Part shown: one piece after another, positions 8,511 through 18,366 of the stretch
Layout: every line of letters begins with the position of its first letter
Numbering within the stretch: the first letter of the stretch is position 1
Source of the DNA: an uncultured Colwellia sp.
GTDB taxonomy: Bacteria > Pseudomonadota > Gammaproteobacteria > Enterobacterales > Alteromonadaceae
Assembly: GCA_913057925.1 (NCBI GenBank)
Contig: CAJXPG010000004.1
Coordinates: 1-64,000 of the forward strand
Direction of reading: 5' to 3'
Length of the DNA: 64,000 nt
Program-made: the position numbers and the translations under genes
The notes under the pieces: generated by a model
What the model saw: only the letters and a program-made list of their open reading frames with translations
The model's database searches: none
Told to the model about the DNA's origin: nothing

Positions 8511-10694
8511 ATGTCTTTTGAAGCAGATGAAGAAATTTTACAGGACTTTTTAGTTGAAGCGGGTGAAATCTTAGAGTCGCTTTCAGAAGAGCTAGTCGAG
8601 CTCGAAAATGACGTAGATAACGCTGACTTACTTAACTCAATTTTCCGTGGCTTCCATACAGTTAAAGGTGGCGCTGGTTTTTTAAGTTTAGGTGAACTTG
8701 TTGACGTGTGTCACGGCGCAGAAAATATTTTTGACTTGTTAAGAACAGGGAAAAGATCGGTAAACCCAGAGTTGATGGATACCATTTTATCAGCCCTTGA
8801 TACTGTCAATGATATGTTCGTGCTTGTTCAGAATCGTGAACCTCTGGTTGCAGCCGATGCTGACTTGCTTGCTGAACTTGCTAGATTAAGTCAACCTGAA
8901 GGTTCAGTGCCAGCACCAGAAGTAGTCGTTGAGCAAGTTAATACGGTAAGCACCACCCCAGAGGAAGAGTCTGGCGGCACCGACGAAATGAGTGAAGATG
9001 AATTTGAGCGTTTGTTAGATGAGTTACATGGCTCTGGCAGTGTTTCAGAAGTAACTGATGAAAGTGCTCCAGCTCAAGTTGAAGATACTCAAGCAGCGCC
9101 ACCCACACCTAGTATAGATAACTCCAGTGACGAAATATCAGATGATGAGTTCGAATCTCTGTTAGATGAATTACACGGTCAGGGTGCCTTTTCTGCTGAT
9201 GCGGCAAGTACTCCTGCAAGTTCAATTAGCACATCAAGTGACGATATTGACGATCTTGAGTTCGAAAAGCTGTTAGACGAACTTCATGGTAAAGGAAATG
9301 CCCCGAAAGCCTCTGAGACTTCAAATCCCACAGAAACTAACAGCGTAGCTGATATTGAACCTAGCAAGCCTGAAGTGATAAAACCTGAGGCTGCTAAATC
9401 TGCGCCAGTTAAAGCGGTAGCCAAAAAAGCAACCCCAGTCAAAGCCAAAGAACCTGCGAGTAAAGCGCCTGCTAAAAAAGCTGCAGCAACGCCAGCACCT
9501 CAAGGTGAAACGACGGTAAGGGTTGACACGAAGCGACTTGATCAAATTATGAACATGGTTGGTGAGCTTGTCTTAGTTAGAAACAGATTAACAAGCCTAG
9601 GTTTAGTCTCTGATGATGAAGATTTAGGTAAGGCTGTTACTAACCTTGATGCAGTAACTACAGACCTACAAGGTGCTGTTATGCAAACACGCATGCAGCC
9701 TATTAAGAAAGTGTTTGGCCGCTTTCCAAGAGTTGTGCGTGATTTAGCGAGAAGTTTGCAAAAAGACATCTCTTTAATCCTTGAGGGTGAAGATACAGAT
9801 CTCGATAAAAACTTGGTTGAAGCACTAGCCGATCCTTTGGTTCACTTGGTTCGAAACTCTGTTGACCATGGTGTTGAAGCACCTGATGTACGAGAAGCTA
9901 TGGGCAAACCAAGAGAAGGTACTGTAGTACTTTCCGCTTCACAAGAAGGCGATCATATACTGTTAACTATCAAAGATGATGGTGCGGGTATGGATGCTGA
10001 AAAACTAAAAAATATTGCGATTGAACGTGGCGTTCTTGACGCTGACGCAGCAGCTAGAATGCCAGACAAAGAAGCATTCAGTTTGATCTTTGCCCCTGGA
10101 TTTTCAACTAAGACTGAGATATCTGAAGTATCAGGTCGTGGTGTGGGAATGGATGTTGTTAAGACCAAAATCACCCAGCTTAACGGTACTGTAAATATTG
10201 ATTCTGAGTTAGGTGTTGGCACTGTATTAGAAATTAAGGTGCCATTAACTTTAGCCATTTTACCTACATTAATGGTTGTCGTGGGCAAACAAACGTTCGC
10301 TTTACCACTAGCCTCAGTAAATGAAATATTTCATTTAGATTTATCAAACACTAACAGCGTTGATGGACAACTGACTATTATTGTTCGAGAGAAGGCTATT
10401 CCATTGTTTTACTTGGACCAATGGTTAGTACGTGACTTCGTTGATAAACCACGCGATAAAGGGCATGTTGTTATTGTGCAGCTCGGTAATCAACAGGTCG
10501 CATTTGTTGTTGATAGCTTAATTGGTCAAGAAGAGGTTGTTATTAAACCGTTAGATAGACTCTTACATGGTACACCAGGCATGGCCGGTGCAACTATCAC
10601 TAGTGATGGTGGTATTGCATTGATACTTGATATAGCCAACATGCTTAAATTTTATGCAAAAAAATCACCAGTTAACAAAAAATTGCACAACTAG
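8511..10694 (+). CDS. cheA: Chemotaxis histidine kinase CheA
   Basis: P1 Hpt (FRGFHTVKGGAGFL), P3 (RVDTKRLDQIMNMVGELVLVRNRL), P4 and P5 CheW-like domain. Confidence 0.97.
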   Translation: MSFEADEEILQDFLVEAGEILESLSEELVELENDVDNADLLNSIFRGFHTVKGGAGFLSLGELVDVCHGAENIFDLLRTGKRSVNPELMDTILSALDTVNDMFVLVQNREPLVAADADLLAELARLSQPEGSVPAPEVVVEQVNTVSTTPEEESGGTDEMSEDEFERLLDELHGSGSVSEVTDESAPAQVEDTQAAPPTPSIDNSSDEISDDEFESLLDELHGQGAFSADAASTPASSISTSSDDIDDLEFEKLLDELHGKGNAPKASETSNPTETNSVADIEPSKPEVIKPEAAKSAPVKAVAKKATPVKAKEPASKAPAKKAAATPAPQGETTVRVDTKRLDQIMNMVGELVLVRNRLTSLGLVSDDEDLGKAVTNLDAVTTDLQGAVMQTRMQPIKKVFGRFPRVVRDLARSLQKDISLILEGEDTDLDKNLVEALADPLVHLVRNSVDHGVEAPDVREAMGKPREGTVVLSASQEGDHILLTIKDDGAGMDAEKLKNIAIERGVLDADAAARMPDKEAFSLIFAPGFSTKTEISEVSGRGVGMDVVKTKITQLNGTVNIDSELGVGTVLEIKVPLTLAILPTLMVVVGKQTFALPLASVNEIFHLDLSNTNSVDGQLTIIVREKAIPLFYLDQWLVRDFVDKPRDKGHVVIVQLGNQQVAFVVDSLIGQEEVVIKPLDRLLHGTPGMAGATITSDGGIALILDIANMLKFYAKKSPVNKKLHN

Positions 10695-10772
10695 GTATCC
10701 ATTGACTACTCGTCTATAACTTTCTTAAGGTGAGTATGTCGCGAAAGCAAACAGCATAAGCAGAGATATTAG

Positions 10773-11903
10773 ATGGCCTATAAGGTACTTGTTGTTGATG
10801 ACTCAAGTTTTTTTAGACGAAGAGTCACTGACATTCTAAATAAAGACCCAAAATTAAATGTAATTGATGTTGCGGTTAATGGGCAAGAAGCTGTTGATAA
10901 GGCACTCGCCCTTAAACCAGATGTTATTACCATGGACATTGAAATGCCTGTTCTTAATGGCATTGAAGCCGTTAAAAAAATAATGGCTCAGTCTCCAACG
11001 GCTATTTTAATGTTTTCATCGTTAACTCATCAAGGCGCTAAAGCAACTTTAGAAGCGCTTGAAGCCGGCGCATTAGACTTTCTCCCAAAAAAATTCAGTG
11101 AGATAGCCAAAAATACTGATGAAGCAGGGAGTTTACTTCGTCAACGAGTCATCGAGATCGCACGTAAACCCGGCTTTATCAAACCTAGAGTTCGTTCAAC
11201 TGTGGCTACTGCGAAATCAACAGTCAGTACTAATAAGTTAACTAGAGAACATACTCGCAGAGTTCAACCCGTAGCCAGTACTGAAAAGTCTTCGGCAAAT
11301 GTTTTGAAGCGAAGTTCAGGAAAAGAATATAAATTATTAGCAATTGGCACTTCAACAGGCGGACCTGTTGCATTGCAAAAGATACTTGTTGAATTACAAC
11401 AAAATTTTCCGCTACCAATTATTATTGTTCAACATATGCCTGCTGCTTTCACAGCTGCATTTGCTAGTCGGTTAAACTCATTATGTAAAATAACAGTCAA
11501 AGAAGCGGCTGATGGCGATATATTAAAACCTGGCTGTGCTTATTTAGCGCCGGGTGGTCGACAAATGATTATTTCAGGAAACGATAAATCAGCAAAAATA
11601 AAAATTTTGGATGATGACTCTCCAAAAATTACCTTTAAACCCAGTGTAGATATTAGCTTTGGTTCTGCAGCTAAAGTTTTCTTAGGCCAGGTTTTAGGCG
11701 TTATTTTAACAGGAATGGGCTCTGATGGAAAAGAAGGCTCAAGAATGCTGAAAGCTAAGGGAGCCACCATTTGGTCGCAGGATGAGCAGTCTTGTGTTGT
11801 TTACGGTATGCCACAAGCCATAGACAAAGCAGGAATATCGCAATTGTCACTTCCTCTCGATGCCATGGCAGCATCAATGGTCAAGGAAGTTGAACGTGGA
11901 TAA
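10773..11903 (+). CDS. cheB: Protein-glutamate methylesterase CheB
   Basis: Receiver domain plus methylesterase domain ([26 protein letters not shown]). Confidence 0.96.
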   Translation: MAYKVLVVDDSSFFRRRVTDILNKDPKLNVIDVAVNGQEAVDKALALKPDVITMDIEMPVLNGIEAVKKIMAQSPTAILMFSSLTHQGAKATLEALEAGALDFLPKKFSEIAKNTDEAGSLLRQRVIEIARKPGFIKPRVRSTVATAKSTVSTNKLTREHTRRVQPVASTEKSSANVLKRSSGKEYKLLAIGTSTGGPVALQKILVELQQNFPLPIIIVQHMPAAFTAAFASRLNSLCKITVKEAADGDILKPGCAYLAPGGRQMIISGNDKSAKIKILDDDSPKITFKPSVDISFGSAAKVFLGQVLGVILTGMGSDGKEGSRMLKAKGATIWSQDEQSCVVYGMPQAIDKAGISQLSLPLDAMAASMVKEVERG

Positions 11904-12642
11904 ACTAAGTGTTGCCGGCTTACTCGTAGCTGTTTTTGCAATTTATATCGGCTTTAGTCTTGATGGTGGTCACCTTAGTGCTTTATTGGAATTACCCGCA
12001 TTTATCATTGTGTTTGGCGGTACTCTGGGTGCTGTAATGTTGCAATCATCTATGCAGCAGTTCACTCACGCAATTTCATTACTAAAATGGATATTTGTTC
12101 CACCTATGCATGATATTAATCGTGGCATAGATGAAATAGTAGCCTGGGCAACAAAAGCAAGAGAGTCTGGATACCTTGCCCTTGAAGATACAGCATTAGA
12201 AATTGAAGATAGTTACACGCAAAAAGGTTTAAATTTGTTGGTTGATGGCATTGAGCTTGATAACTTTAGAGCCACTTTAGAGCTCGATCTTGATATATAT
12301 CGTGAACATACACTTCGATCTGCAAATGTGTATGAAGCAATGGGAGGCTACAGCCCTACTATTGGTATTTTAGGTGCAGTTTTGGGTTTAATTCATGCCA
12401 TGAGTAACTTAACTGAACCCGCGTTGTTAGGGCAGGGGATCGCAACAGCCTTTATTGCGACGATCTATGGTGTAGGTTTTGCCAACCTTTTCTATTTACC
12501 TATTGCGAATAAGATTAGAACCATAGTGCACCAACAAACCATGTACCGTGAAATGGTGTGTGAAGGTTTAGTGGCAATAGCTAATGGTGAGAATCCTCAC
12601 GCAATTGAAAATAAGTTATCAGCATTTAGGTTAGAGCAGTGA
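11896..12642 (+). CDS. motC: MotA-family flagellar motor stator protein (MotC type); GTG start overlaps cheB stop
   Basis: [19 protein letters not shown]..; MotA-family TM pattern; AAGGAAG SD before GTG. Confidence 0.85.
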   Translation: MDKLSVAGLLVAVFAIYIGFSLDGGHLSALLELPAFIIVFGGTLGAVMLQSSMQQFTHAISLLKWIFVPPMHDINRGIDEIVAWATKARESGYLALEDTALEIEDSYTQKGLNLLVDGIELDNFRATLELDLDIYREHTLRSANVYEAMGGYSPTIGILGAVLGLIHAMSNLTEPALLGQGIATAFIATIYGVGFANLFYLPIANKIRTIVHQQTMYREMVCEGLVAIANGENPHAIENKLSAFRLEQ

Positions 12643-13640
12643 ATCGCCTTCGCTCAAGAAGACACGACGTAGAACATGATAATATTCATCGTTGGTTAGT
12701 CTCTTATGCGGATTATATGACCTTAATGTTTGCGCTTTTTGTTGTACTCTATGCAATGGCGATGGTTAATGAAAAACCATTTGAGAGTATTACTGAGTCA
12801 TTTGGTCGAGTATTTCAAGGTGCTGAAAGCGAAACCAAAAACCGTGGTCATGGAGATGGCGTCTTGATGGTGAATGATCCACAGACAAACAAACAGCTCT
12901 ACGGGAGTGGTATATTAGATGTTGCAGGACCTTCTTTACTTGACGATGAGCAAACGTTATCAAATATCTCTGATAAGCAAGTAGGTAGTAATCTAAGTTC
13001 ATTAGAAGACGAACTTAATACGGCTTTGTATGAATTGATTGAGTCTGGATTTGCTCAATTGCAAGTTGACGGAGACTGGCTTGAAATCGAATTAAATAGT
13101 GGTTTGTTATTTCCAAGTGGCTCGTCTTCAGCAACAAACTCTGCAGAAGCCATTTTATCCGTTATTTATGATGTGATTGGTCAAGCAAGTAACTATATAA
13201 GAGTACGTGGTTATACCGATAACCAAGCAATAAATAATGAAATTTTTTCATCAAATTGGGAGCTCTCTGTTTTTCGAGCAACCGCCATTTTAAGAGTATT
13301 AGAGCAACTTGGTTTAAACCCTGAACGCATGGCGATAGAAGGGTATGGCCAATATTATCCAAGCGAAGATAATGCTACCGCTCAAGGTCGTGCTAGAAAT
13401 AGGAAGGTTGTTATTGCGGTTTCTAAGTATGGTTTGGAAAAGGGCAATTTATTGAATACACCAACAATTGAATTACAAGGTGTCGAAAATATCTCTACTA
13501 GTCAATTATCTGATGATAGTTTAGTCGAGCAAAGCACCAATATTAGAGTCATTAGATTAAAAAATGGCGGCATCAGAATTACCACTCGAAACGATAGTGA
13601 TGATGAAGTGAATAACAAAAAAGATGTTATAGATAATTAA
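12639..13640 (+). CDS. motD: MotB-family stator protein with OmpA-like domain (MotD type)
   Basis: WLVSYADYMTLMFALFVVLYAMAMV plug/TM segment; OmpA-like C-terminus (RGYTDN, NRKVVIAV). Confidence 0.87.
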   Translation: MNRLRSRRHDVEHDNIHRWLVSYADYMTLMFALFVVLYAMAMVNEKPFESITESFGRVFQGAESETKNRGHGDGVLMVNDPQTNKQLYGSGILDVAGPSLLDDEQTLSNISDKQVGSNLSSLEDELNTALYELIESGFAQLQVDGDWLEIELNSGLLFPSGSSSATNSAEAILSVIYDVIGQASNYIRVRGYTDNQAINNEIFSSNWELSVFRATAILRVLEQLGLNPERMAIEGYGQYYPSEDNATAQGRARNRKVVIAVSKYGLEKGNLLNTPTIELQGVENISTSQLSDDSLVEQSTNIRVIRLKNGGIRITTRNDSDDEVNNKKDVIDN

Positions 13641-13709
13641 GTAAATGACGAAGATATAGAGCAAAATAACCGTTAATACAGTTGATAACTTTAATAAAGT
13701 AAGTGAGTA

Positions 13710-14504
13710 GTGCTCTTGGTAGTTTGGACAATTGCGAATCAAAAAGGTGGCGTGGGGAAAACAACCACGACAATAGCGCTTGCAGGTGTATTAGCCGAGC
13801 AAGGTAATAGAGTCTTGCTTGTTGATACTGACCCTCACGCGTCATTGAGCTATTATTTTGGAATTGAATCGGAAGATTTAGACTTAAGTGTTTATGAATT
13901 ATTCACTCAAGTTTCATCTAAAGAACAAATTTTACAAACCCTGTGCCCGACCGCCTATCCTAATATTGATATTTTACCTGCAACCATGGGCTTAGCAACG
14001 CTAGACCGCTCATTAGGAGCGAAAGGTGGCATGGGATTGGTTTTGAAAAAGGCAGTCCATAAAGTCGCTGATAACTATGATTATGTTTTAATGGATTGCC
14101 CACCTGTTCTAGGCGTATTAATGGTTAATGCTTTGGCGGCAGCAGATCGTATTGTAATTCCAGTGCAAACTGAATTTCTAGCACTTAAAGGTTTAGACCG
14201 CATGATTAAAACTATGGATATTATGCAAGGGGAGCAAGAATCACCCTTTAAATATACTATAGTGCCAACCATGTTTGATAAACGAACAAAAGCCTCTATT
14301 TTAGCCTTTAAAAAGCTTCAAGAAGTCTATACTAATAAAGTATGGCCAGGTGTTGTACCTGTTGATACTAACTTAAGAAATGCAAGTGTAGCACAGAAGG
14401 TTCCGTCAGATTTTGCTGCAAACTCACGTGGTACCCTAGCTTATAAAAGTCTGCTTAATTATTTAGTTAAACAGAGTAGTAAATTCGATGAGGTTGGTCG
14501 TTAG
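13710..14504 (+). CDS. parC: ParA-like ATPase of the chemotaxis cluster (ParC); exact start uncertain
   Basis: WTIANQKGGVGKTTTTIALAGVLAEQG; located between mot genes and the parP-like gene. Confidence 0.85.
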   Translation: MLLVVWTIANQKGGVGKTTTTIALAGVLAEQGNRVLLVDTDPHASLSYYFGIESEDLDLSVYELFTQVSSKEQILQTLCPTAYPNIDILPATMGLATLDRSLGAKGGMGLVLKKAVHKVADNYDYVLMDCPPVLGVLMVNALAAADRIVIPVQTEFLALKGLDRMIKTMDIMQGEQESPFKYTIVPTMFDKRTKASILAFKKLQEVYTNKVWPGVVPVDTNLRNASVAQKVPSDFAANSRGTLAYKSLLNYLVKQSSKFDEVGR

Positions 14505-15257
14505 ATGAGTAAGTCATTAACCGCGAGTAAAAAGGTTATGAAAACCTACCTGTCAGAATTGTTGACAGAGCCTGAACCTGCCCAAAACATTGAGAAGCAT
14601 TCTGCTCCAGTGCTTAAATCAGCTCCTTTGAAAGAGAATAAAGACAATAAATCTCTTGAAACCTTACTTAAGAAGGTAAACGAACCCAAACCTGTTGTCG
14701 TTAAAGAAGCGTTTGAAAATATAAATTCAAGCATTCCTAAGACTTTGCCGATATCTACTGAGAAGAGTCGAGCTAATACGGTTTCAAAAGAACAAAAAAG
14801 TTACCGTCAAGGTGAGTTTCAGGCAATGTTTTTTGATGTTGCAGGCTTAATTATTGCCGTTCCTTTGATTGAGTTAGGTGGTATTCATAAAACAGACAAA
14901 ACCAATAGTCTTATGGGTAAGCCTGATTGGTTTAAAGGCGTGATGTTGTATCGTGATGAAAAAATTAACGTTGTTGATACGGCATTATGGGTAATGCCAG
15001 AAAAATGTGACGAAAAGTTAAAAAATTCGCTAAACTATCAATATATTATTATGTTAAATGATAGCCCTTGGGGTTTATCGGCTGAGAATTTAGTCGATAC
15101 AGTCGTTTTAAAGCAAGATGAAGTCAAATGGTTGGACTCAACTAATAAAAGACCTTGGCTAGCGGGTTTAGTGAAAGATAAGATGTGCGCTTTACTTGAT
15201 GTAAGTGCTTTGATTCAGTTACTTGATGAAGGCAGTAATATTTATCAAGATAAGTAA
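14505..15257 (+). CDS. parP: CheW-domain protein, ParP-like
   Basis: Low-complexity N-terminus plus divergent C-terminal CheW-like domain; adjacent to parC. Confidence 0.78.
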   Translation: MSKSLTASKKVMKTYLSELLTEPEPAQNIEKHSAPVLKSAPLKENKDNKSLETLLKKVNEPKPVVVKEAFENINSSIPKTLPISTEKSRANTVSKEQKSYRQGEFQAMFFDVAGLIIAVPLIELGGIHKTDKTNSLMGKPDWFKGVMLYRDEKINVVDTALWVMPEKCDEKLKNSLNYQYIIMLNDSPWGLSAENLVDTVVLKQDEVKWLDSTNKRPWLAGLVKDKMCALLDVSALIQLLDEGSNIYQDK

Positions 15258-15304
15258 GTATATTCCAGCGATATAAAGCTAAAAAGTAATTTGAGGGCAG
15301 AAAT

Positions 15305-15799
15305 ATGTCAGAAGATAGACGAAGTGCAAGTGAAAAAATTGAAGCAAGTGATGAAGTGCTACAGTGGGTAACATTTAAACTAGAAAATGAAACCTACGGT
15401 ATCAATGTAATGCAGGTTCAAGAGGTTTTACGTTACAGTGAAATCGCACCTGTACCTGGTGCTCCGTTATATGTTCTCGGTATTATCAACTTACGTGGTA
15501 ATGTCGTTACTGTTATTGATACGCGCTCGCGCTTTGGACTGGAGCCTTGTGATATAACAGATAATACTCGTGTTGTAGTGATAGAGTCTGAAAAGCAAGT
15601 TATTGGGATTTTAGTCGATAGTGTTGCAGAGGTAGTCTACTTAAAGTCTTCAGAAATTGATGTTGCCCCAAATGTTGGCAATGAAGAAAGTGCGCAATTT
15701 ATTCAGGGCGTTTCAAACCGTGATGGCGAATTACTTATTCTTGTTGATTTAGATAAGCTACTTTCAGATGATGAGTGGGATGAATTAAAACAATTTTAA
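15305..15799 (+). CDS. cheW: Chemotaxis coupling protein CheW
   Basis: QWVTFKLENETYGINVMQVQEVLRYSEIAPVPGAPLYVLGIINLRGNVVTVID. Confidence 0.96.
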   Translation: MSEDRRSASEKIEASDEVLQWVTFKLENETYGINVMQVQEVLRYSEIAPVPGAPLYVLGIINLRGNVVTVIDTRSRFGLEPCDITDNTRVVVIESEKQVIGILVDSVAEVVYLKSSEIDVAPNVGNEESAQFIQGVSNRDGELLILVDLDKLLSDDEWDELKQF

Positions 15800-15827
15800 T
15801 TTAATTTGTCGATTAATGGTTATAACT

Positions 15828-15852
15828 AAAAGTCTGTTTCTACAGGCTTTTT
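15828..15852 (+). terminator. Rho-independent terminator after cheW
   Basis: AAAAGTCTGT-ttct-ACAGGCTTTTT (one G-T wobble). Confidence 0.7.
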
Positions 15853-15900
15853 CGTTTATATACTGCTATGTGAAACGTTAGTTTAAGGTGTGAAATATTA

Positions 15901-16368
15901 ATGTCTCTTCTTGCTGTTCCAATTATTGCTGTTTTAGCGTTATTTCTTGTACTTATCCTTAGCATCCTAGGATTAATAAGCTTTAACAGAGTTAAAACTA
16001 GAATTGCACTATTAGATTTACAAGTTCAAAGCAATAATATGCAAGTGAACGAGCTTCAAGGTCAGAATGCTAAAATACAGCAGACACTTGATGGCATGCT
16101 TGAAACTTATGAGCAATCATCAATGGAGAATGCTCAAGTTTCTAAGCAGTTAGAGCATCGTATAAAGGTCCTGCAGCAACAATTTATTGAGCAGCAACAG
16201 GCTTTAACTCAATGGCAAGAGAGCCAAGGACAAGATAAGTTTTATAACCGAGCTTTTAAGCTTGCTGCAAAAGGTGCTGATATTGATGAAATCATCAGTG
16301 AATGTGAATTACCTCGTGCAGAAGTCGAAATGTTACTTTCAGTATATCAACAAAGAACTCGTTCATAG
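15901..16368 (+). CDS. DUF2802-type coiled-coil membrane protein
   Basis: N-terminal TM, coiled coil, C-terminal KLAAKGADIDEIISECELPRAEVEMLLSVY; position after cheW. Confidence 0.7.
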   Translation: MSLLAVPIIAVLALFLVLILSILGLISFNRVKTRIALLDLQVQSNNMQVNELQGQNAKIQQTLDGMLETYEQSSMENAQVSKQLEHRIKVLQQQFIEQQQALTQWQESQGQDKFYNRAFKLAAKGADIDEIISECELPRAEVEMLLSVYQQRTRS

Positions 16369-16452
16369 CTTGGCTTTTACTTTTTGGTAACTTTTAGTAA
16401 CTAAATTAAAAGCGTTGAAATTCACTCCTTATTAACCCGACTGAGTTTTTTG

Positions 16453-16466
16453 TGATAAAATGCCGC
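16453..16466 (+). promoter_or_regulatory. Candidate extended -10 promoter with GC-rich discriminator upstream of mlaA
   Basis: TGA-TAAAAT followed by GCCGCG. Confidence 0.4.
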
Positions 16467-16509
16467 GATTTTTCAATGAACTACTTTTTAAGGCAAGGAA
16501 ATTAGCCCT

Positions 16510-17307
16510 GTGAGCTCAGCCATTTCATCATATTTTCGATTGCTAATCCTAGTTTTAGTAATAACCCTATCAGGGTGTTCTTCTACACCAGAGCAAAATC
16601 AGCAAGAAGAAACCGATAACTACAGCATTAGTGATCCAAGAGATCCTCTAGAAGTAATCAACAGGCCTTTTTGGACATTTACCTGGGATTATGTCGATAA
16701 GTATATCGCTAAACCTGCCAGCGAGGTGTACACCACCTATATGCCACCATTTTTACGAACTGGTTTGTATAATATGGCACTAAATTTAAATGAACCCGCA
16801 AGTATTATTAATAACACCTTACAATTAAAGTTTACTGCAGCGGCTAAAAATACTGGTAGATTTGTACTCAACTCAACCATTGGTCTATTTGGCTTTTATG
16901 ATCCGGCGAGTGACTTTGATTGGTCGGGTGAACAAGAAGAATTTGGCGAAGTATTAGGAAGTTATGGTATTGGAGATGGACCCTATATCGTGATTCCTGG
17001 TCTTGGGCCTAGCTCTGTTCGTGAAGAAGTTGGTGACTATGTTGATGGGCTTTATTGGCCAATGGCGGTTATCGATTTTTGGCCAAACATGTTTCGTTTA
17101 GGCATATTGGCACTGGAGAAGCGTGCTGCCATCCGAGATCAAGAGCAGTTGGTTATTGAATCAGAAGACCCTTATGAATTTATTAAAAATGCTTACTTTC
17201 AAAACATGAACTACAAGCTATTTGATGGAAACCCACCTATTATTATTGACGAAGCTGAAGAGGCGGAAATCGATGCTTTACTAGATGATTTTGACGACAT
17301 AGATTAA
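16510..17307 (+). CDS. mlaA: MlaA (VacJ) family outer-membrane lipoprotein
   Basis: Lipobox LSGCSS; DPRDPLEVINRPFWTFTWDYVDKYIAKPASEVY. Confidence 0.93.
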   Translation: MSSAISSYFRLLILVLVITLSGCSSTPEQNQQEETDNYSISDPRDPLEVINRPFWTFTWDYVDKYIAKPASEVYTTYMPPFLRTGLYNMALNLNEPASIINNTLQLKFTAAAKNTGRFVLNSTIGLFGFYDPASDFDWSGEQEEFGEVLGSYGIGDGPYIVIPGLGPSSVREEVGDYVDGLYWPMAVIDFWPNMFRLGILALEKRAAIRDQEQLVIESEDPYEFIKNAYFQNMNYKLFDGNPPIIIDEAEEAEIDALLDDFDDID

Positions 17308-17345
17308 TTATTTGGTATAAACGAGTACCTATGCTGTCAACAATT

Positions 17346-17359
17346 TGCTAGAATTGCGG
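17346..17359 (+). promoter_or_regulatory. Candidate extended -10 promoter upstream of ribH
   Basis: TGC-TAGAAT followed by tGCGGC discriminator. Confidence 0.35.
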
Positions 17360-17394
17360 CAATTTTTACAGTCAGCCCTTATTGGAATTATTAA

Positions 17395-17859
17395 ATGAAT
17401 ATTATTGAAGGTTCATTCGAAGCGAAAGGCAAAAAATTTGCAATTGTTGTATCACGTTTTAATCACTTTATCGTAGATAGTTTATTAGAAGGTGCTGTTG
17501 ATGCGCTTAAGCGTCACGGTAACGTAAATGACGATGATATTACCGTTGTTAAAGTACCGGGTGCTTATGAGTTACCGCTTGCCGCTAAAAAGTTAACTAA
17601 AAAAGGTGGCTTTGACGCTGTGATAGCAATTGGTGCTGTTATTCGTGGTGGCACTCCACACTTTGATTTTGTTGCTGGTGAGTCAAATAAAGGCTTAGCG
17701 CAAGTATGTTTAGAGTCAGAAATCCCTGTTTCTTTTGGTGTAATTACTACAGACTCAATTGAACAAGCTATTGAACGTGCTGGTACAAAAGCAGGTAATA
17801 AAGGTGCTGAAGCGGCACTTGGCGCATTAGAAATGGTTAATGTTTTAGCCAAAATTTAA
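17395..17859 (+). CDS. ribH: 6,7-dimethyl-8-ribityllumazine synthase
   Basis: [50 protein letters not shown]. Confidence 0.97.
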   Translation: MNIIEGSFEAKGKKFAIVVSRFNHFIVDSLLEGAVDALKRHGNVNDDDITVVKVPGAYELPLAAKKLTKKGGFDAVIAIGAVIRGGTPHFDFVAGESNKGLAQVCLESEIPVSFGVITTDSIEQAIERAGTKAGNKGAEAALGALEMVNVLAKI

Positions 17860-17901
17860 TGTTCTGATTTATCAGAACCTACCAAAAAGTGGAAACATAT
17901 T

Positions 17902-18318
17902 TTGAAACCTTCTCCTAGAAGAAAAGCCAGAGAGTTAGCGGTACAAGCAACTTACTCATGGCAAATTAGTCAAAACACGGTAAATGACGTGGAAGTAAAC
18001 TTCATTGCTGATAATAGTAAACGTCGTTTTGATATTGAATATTTTCAATTATTACTTCGCGGTGTGACAAGCAATATAAGTGATATTGATGGCGCTATTT
18101 CGCCGCATGTTGATCGTCCACTTGATGATATTGATCAAGTAGAAAAGGCGATTCTTCGTGTTGCCGTATTTGAATTGAAAGACTGTACCGATGTGCCATA
18201 TCGTGTGGTTATCAATGAAGCTATTGAATTAGCTAAATCATTTGCTGCTGACGATAGCCACAAGTTTGTAAACGGTGTCTTAGATAAAGTGGTTAAGTTA
18301 ATTCGCCCCGAAGAATAA
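17902..18318 (+). CDS. nusB: Transcription antitermination factor NusB
   Basis: RRKARELAVQATYSWQIS; C-terminal NEAIELAKSFAADDSHKFVNGVLDKV. Confidence 0.96.
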   Translation: MKPSPRRKARELAVQATYSWQISQNTVNDVEVNFIADNSKRRFDIEYFQLLLRGVTSNISDIDGAISPHVDRPLDDIDQVEKAILRVAVFELKDCTDVPYRVVINEAIELAKSFAADDSHKFVNGVLDKVVKLIRPEE

Positions 18319-18366
18319 TGGTATTTAAACCATTAAGCTTTACAGCAAGTAACCGACAGGTAACGC

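Noticed and set aside
8982-9290. Possible CRISPR or DNA-level repeat array
   Set aside because: The repeats are in-frame protein motifs with divergent codons and unequal spacing (147 and 111 nt), not DNA repeats with spacers.
9321-9545. Arg/Phe-rich antisense ORF in cheA
   Set aside because: Reverse reading of the Ala/Lys/Pro linker codons; compositional artefact.
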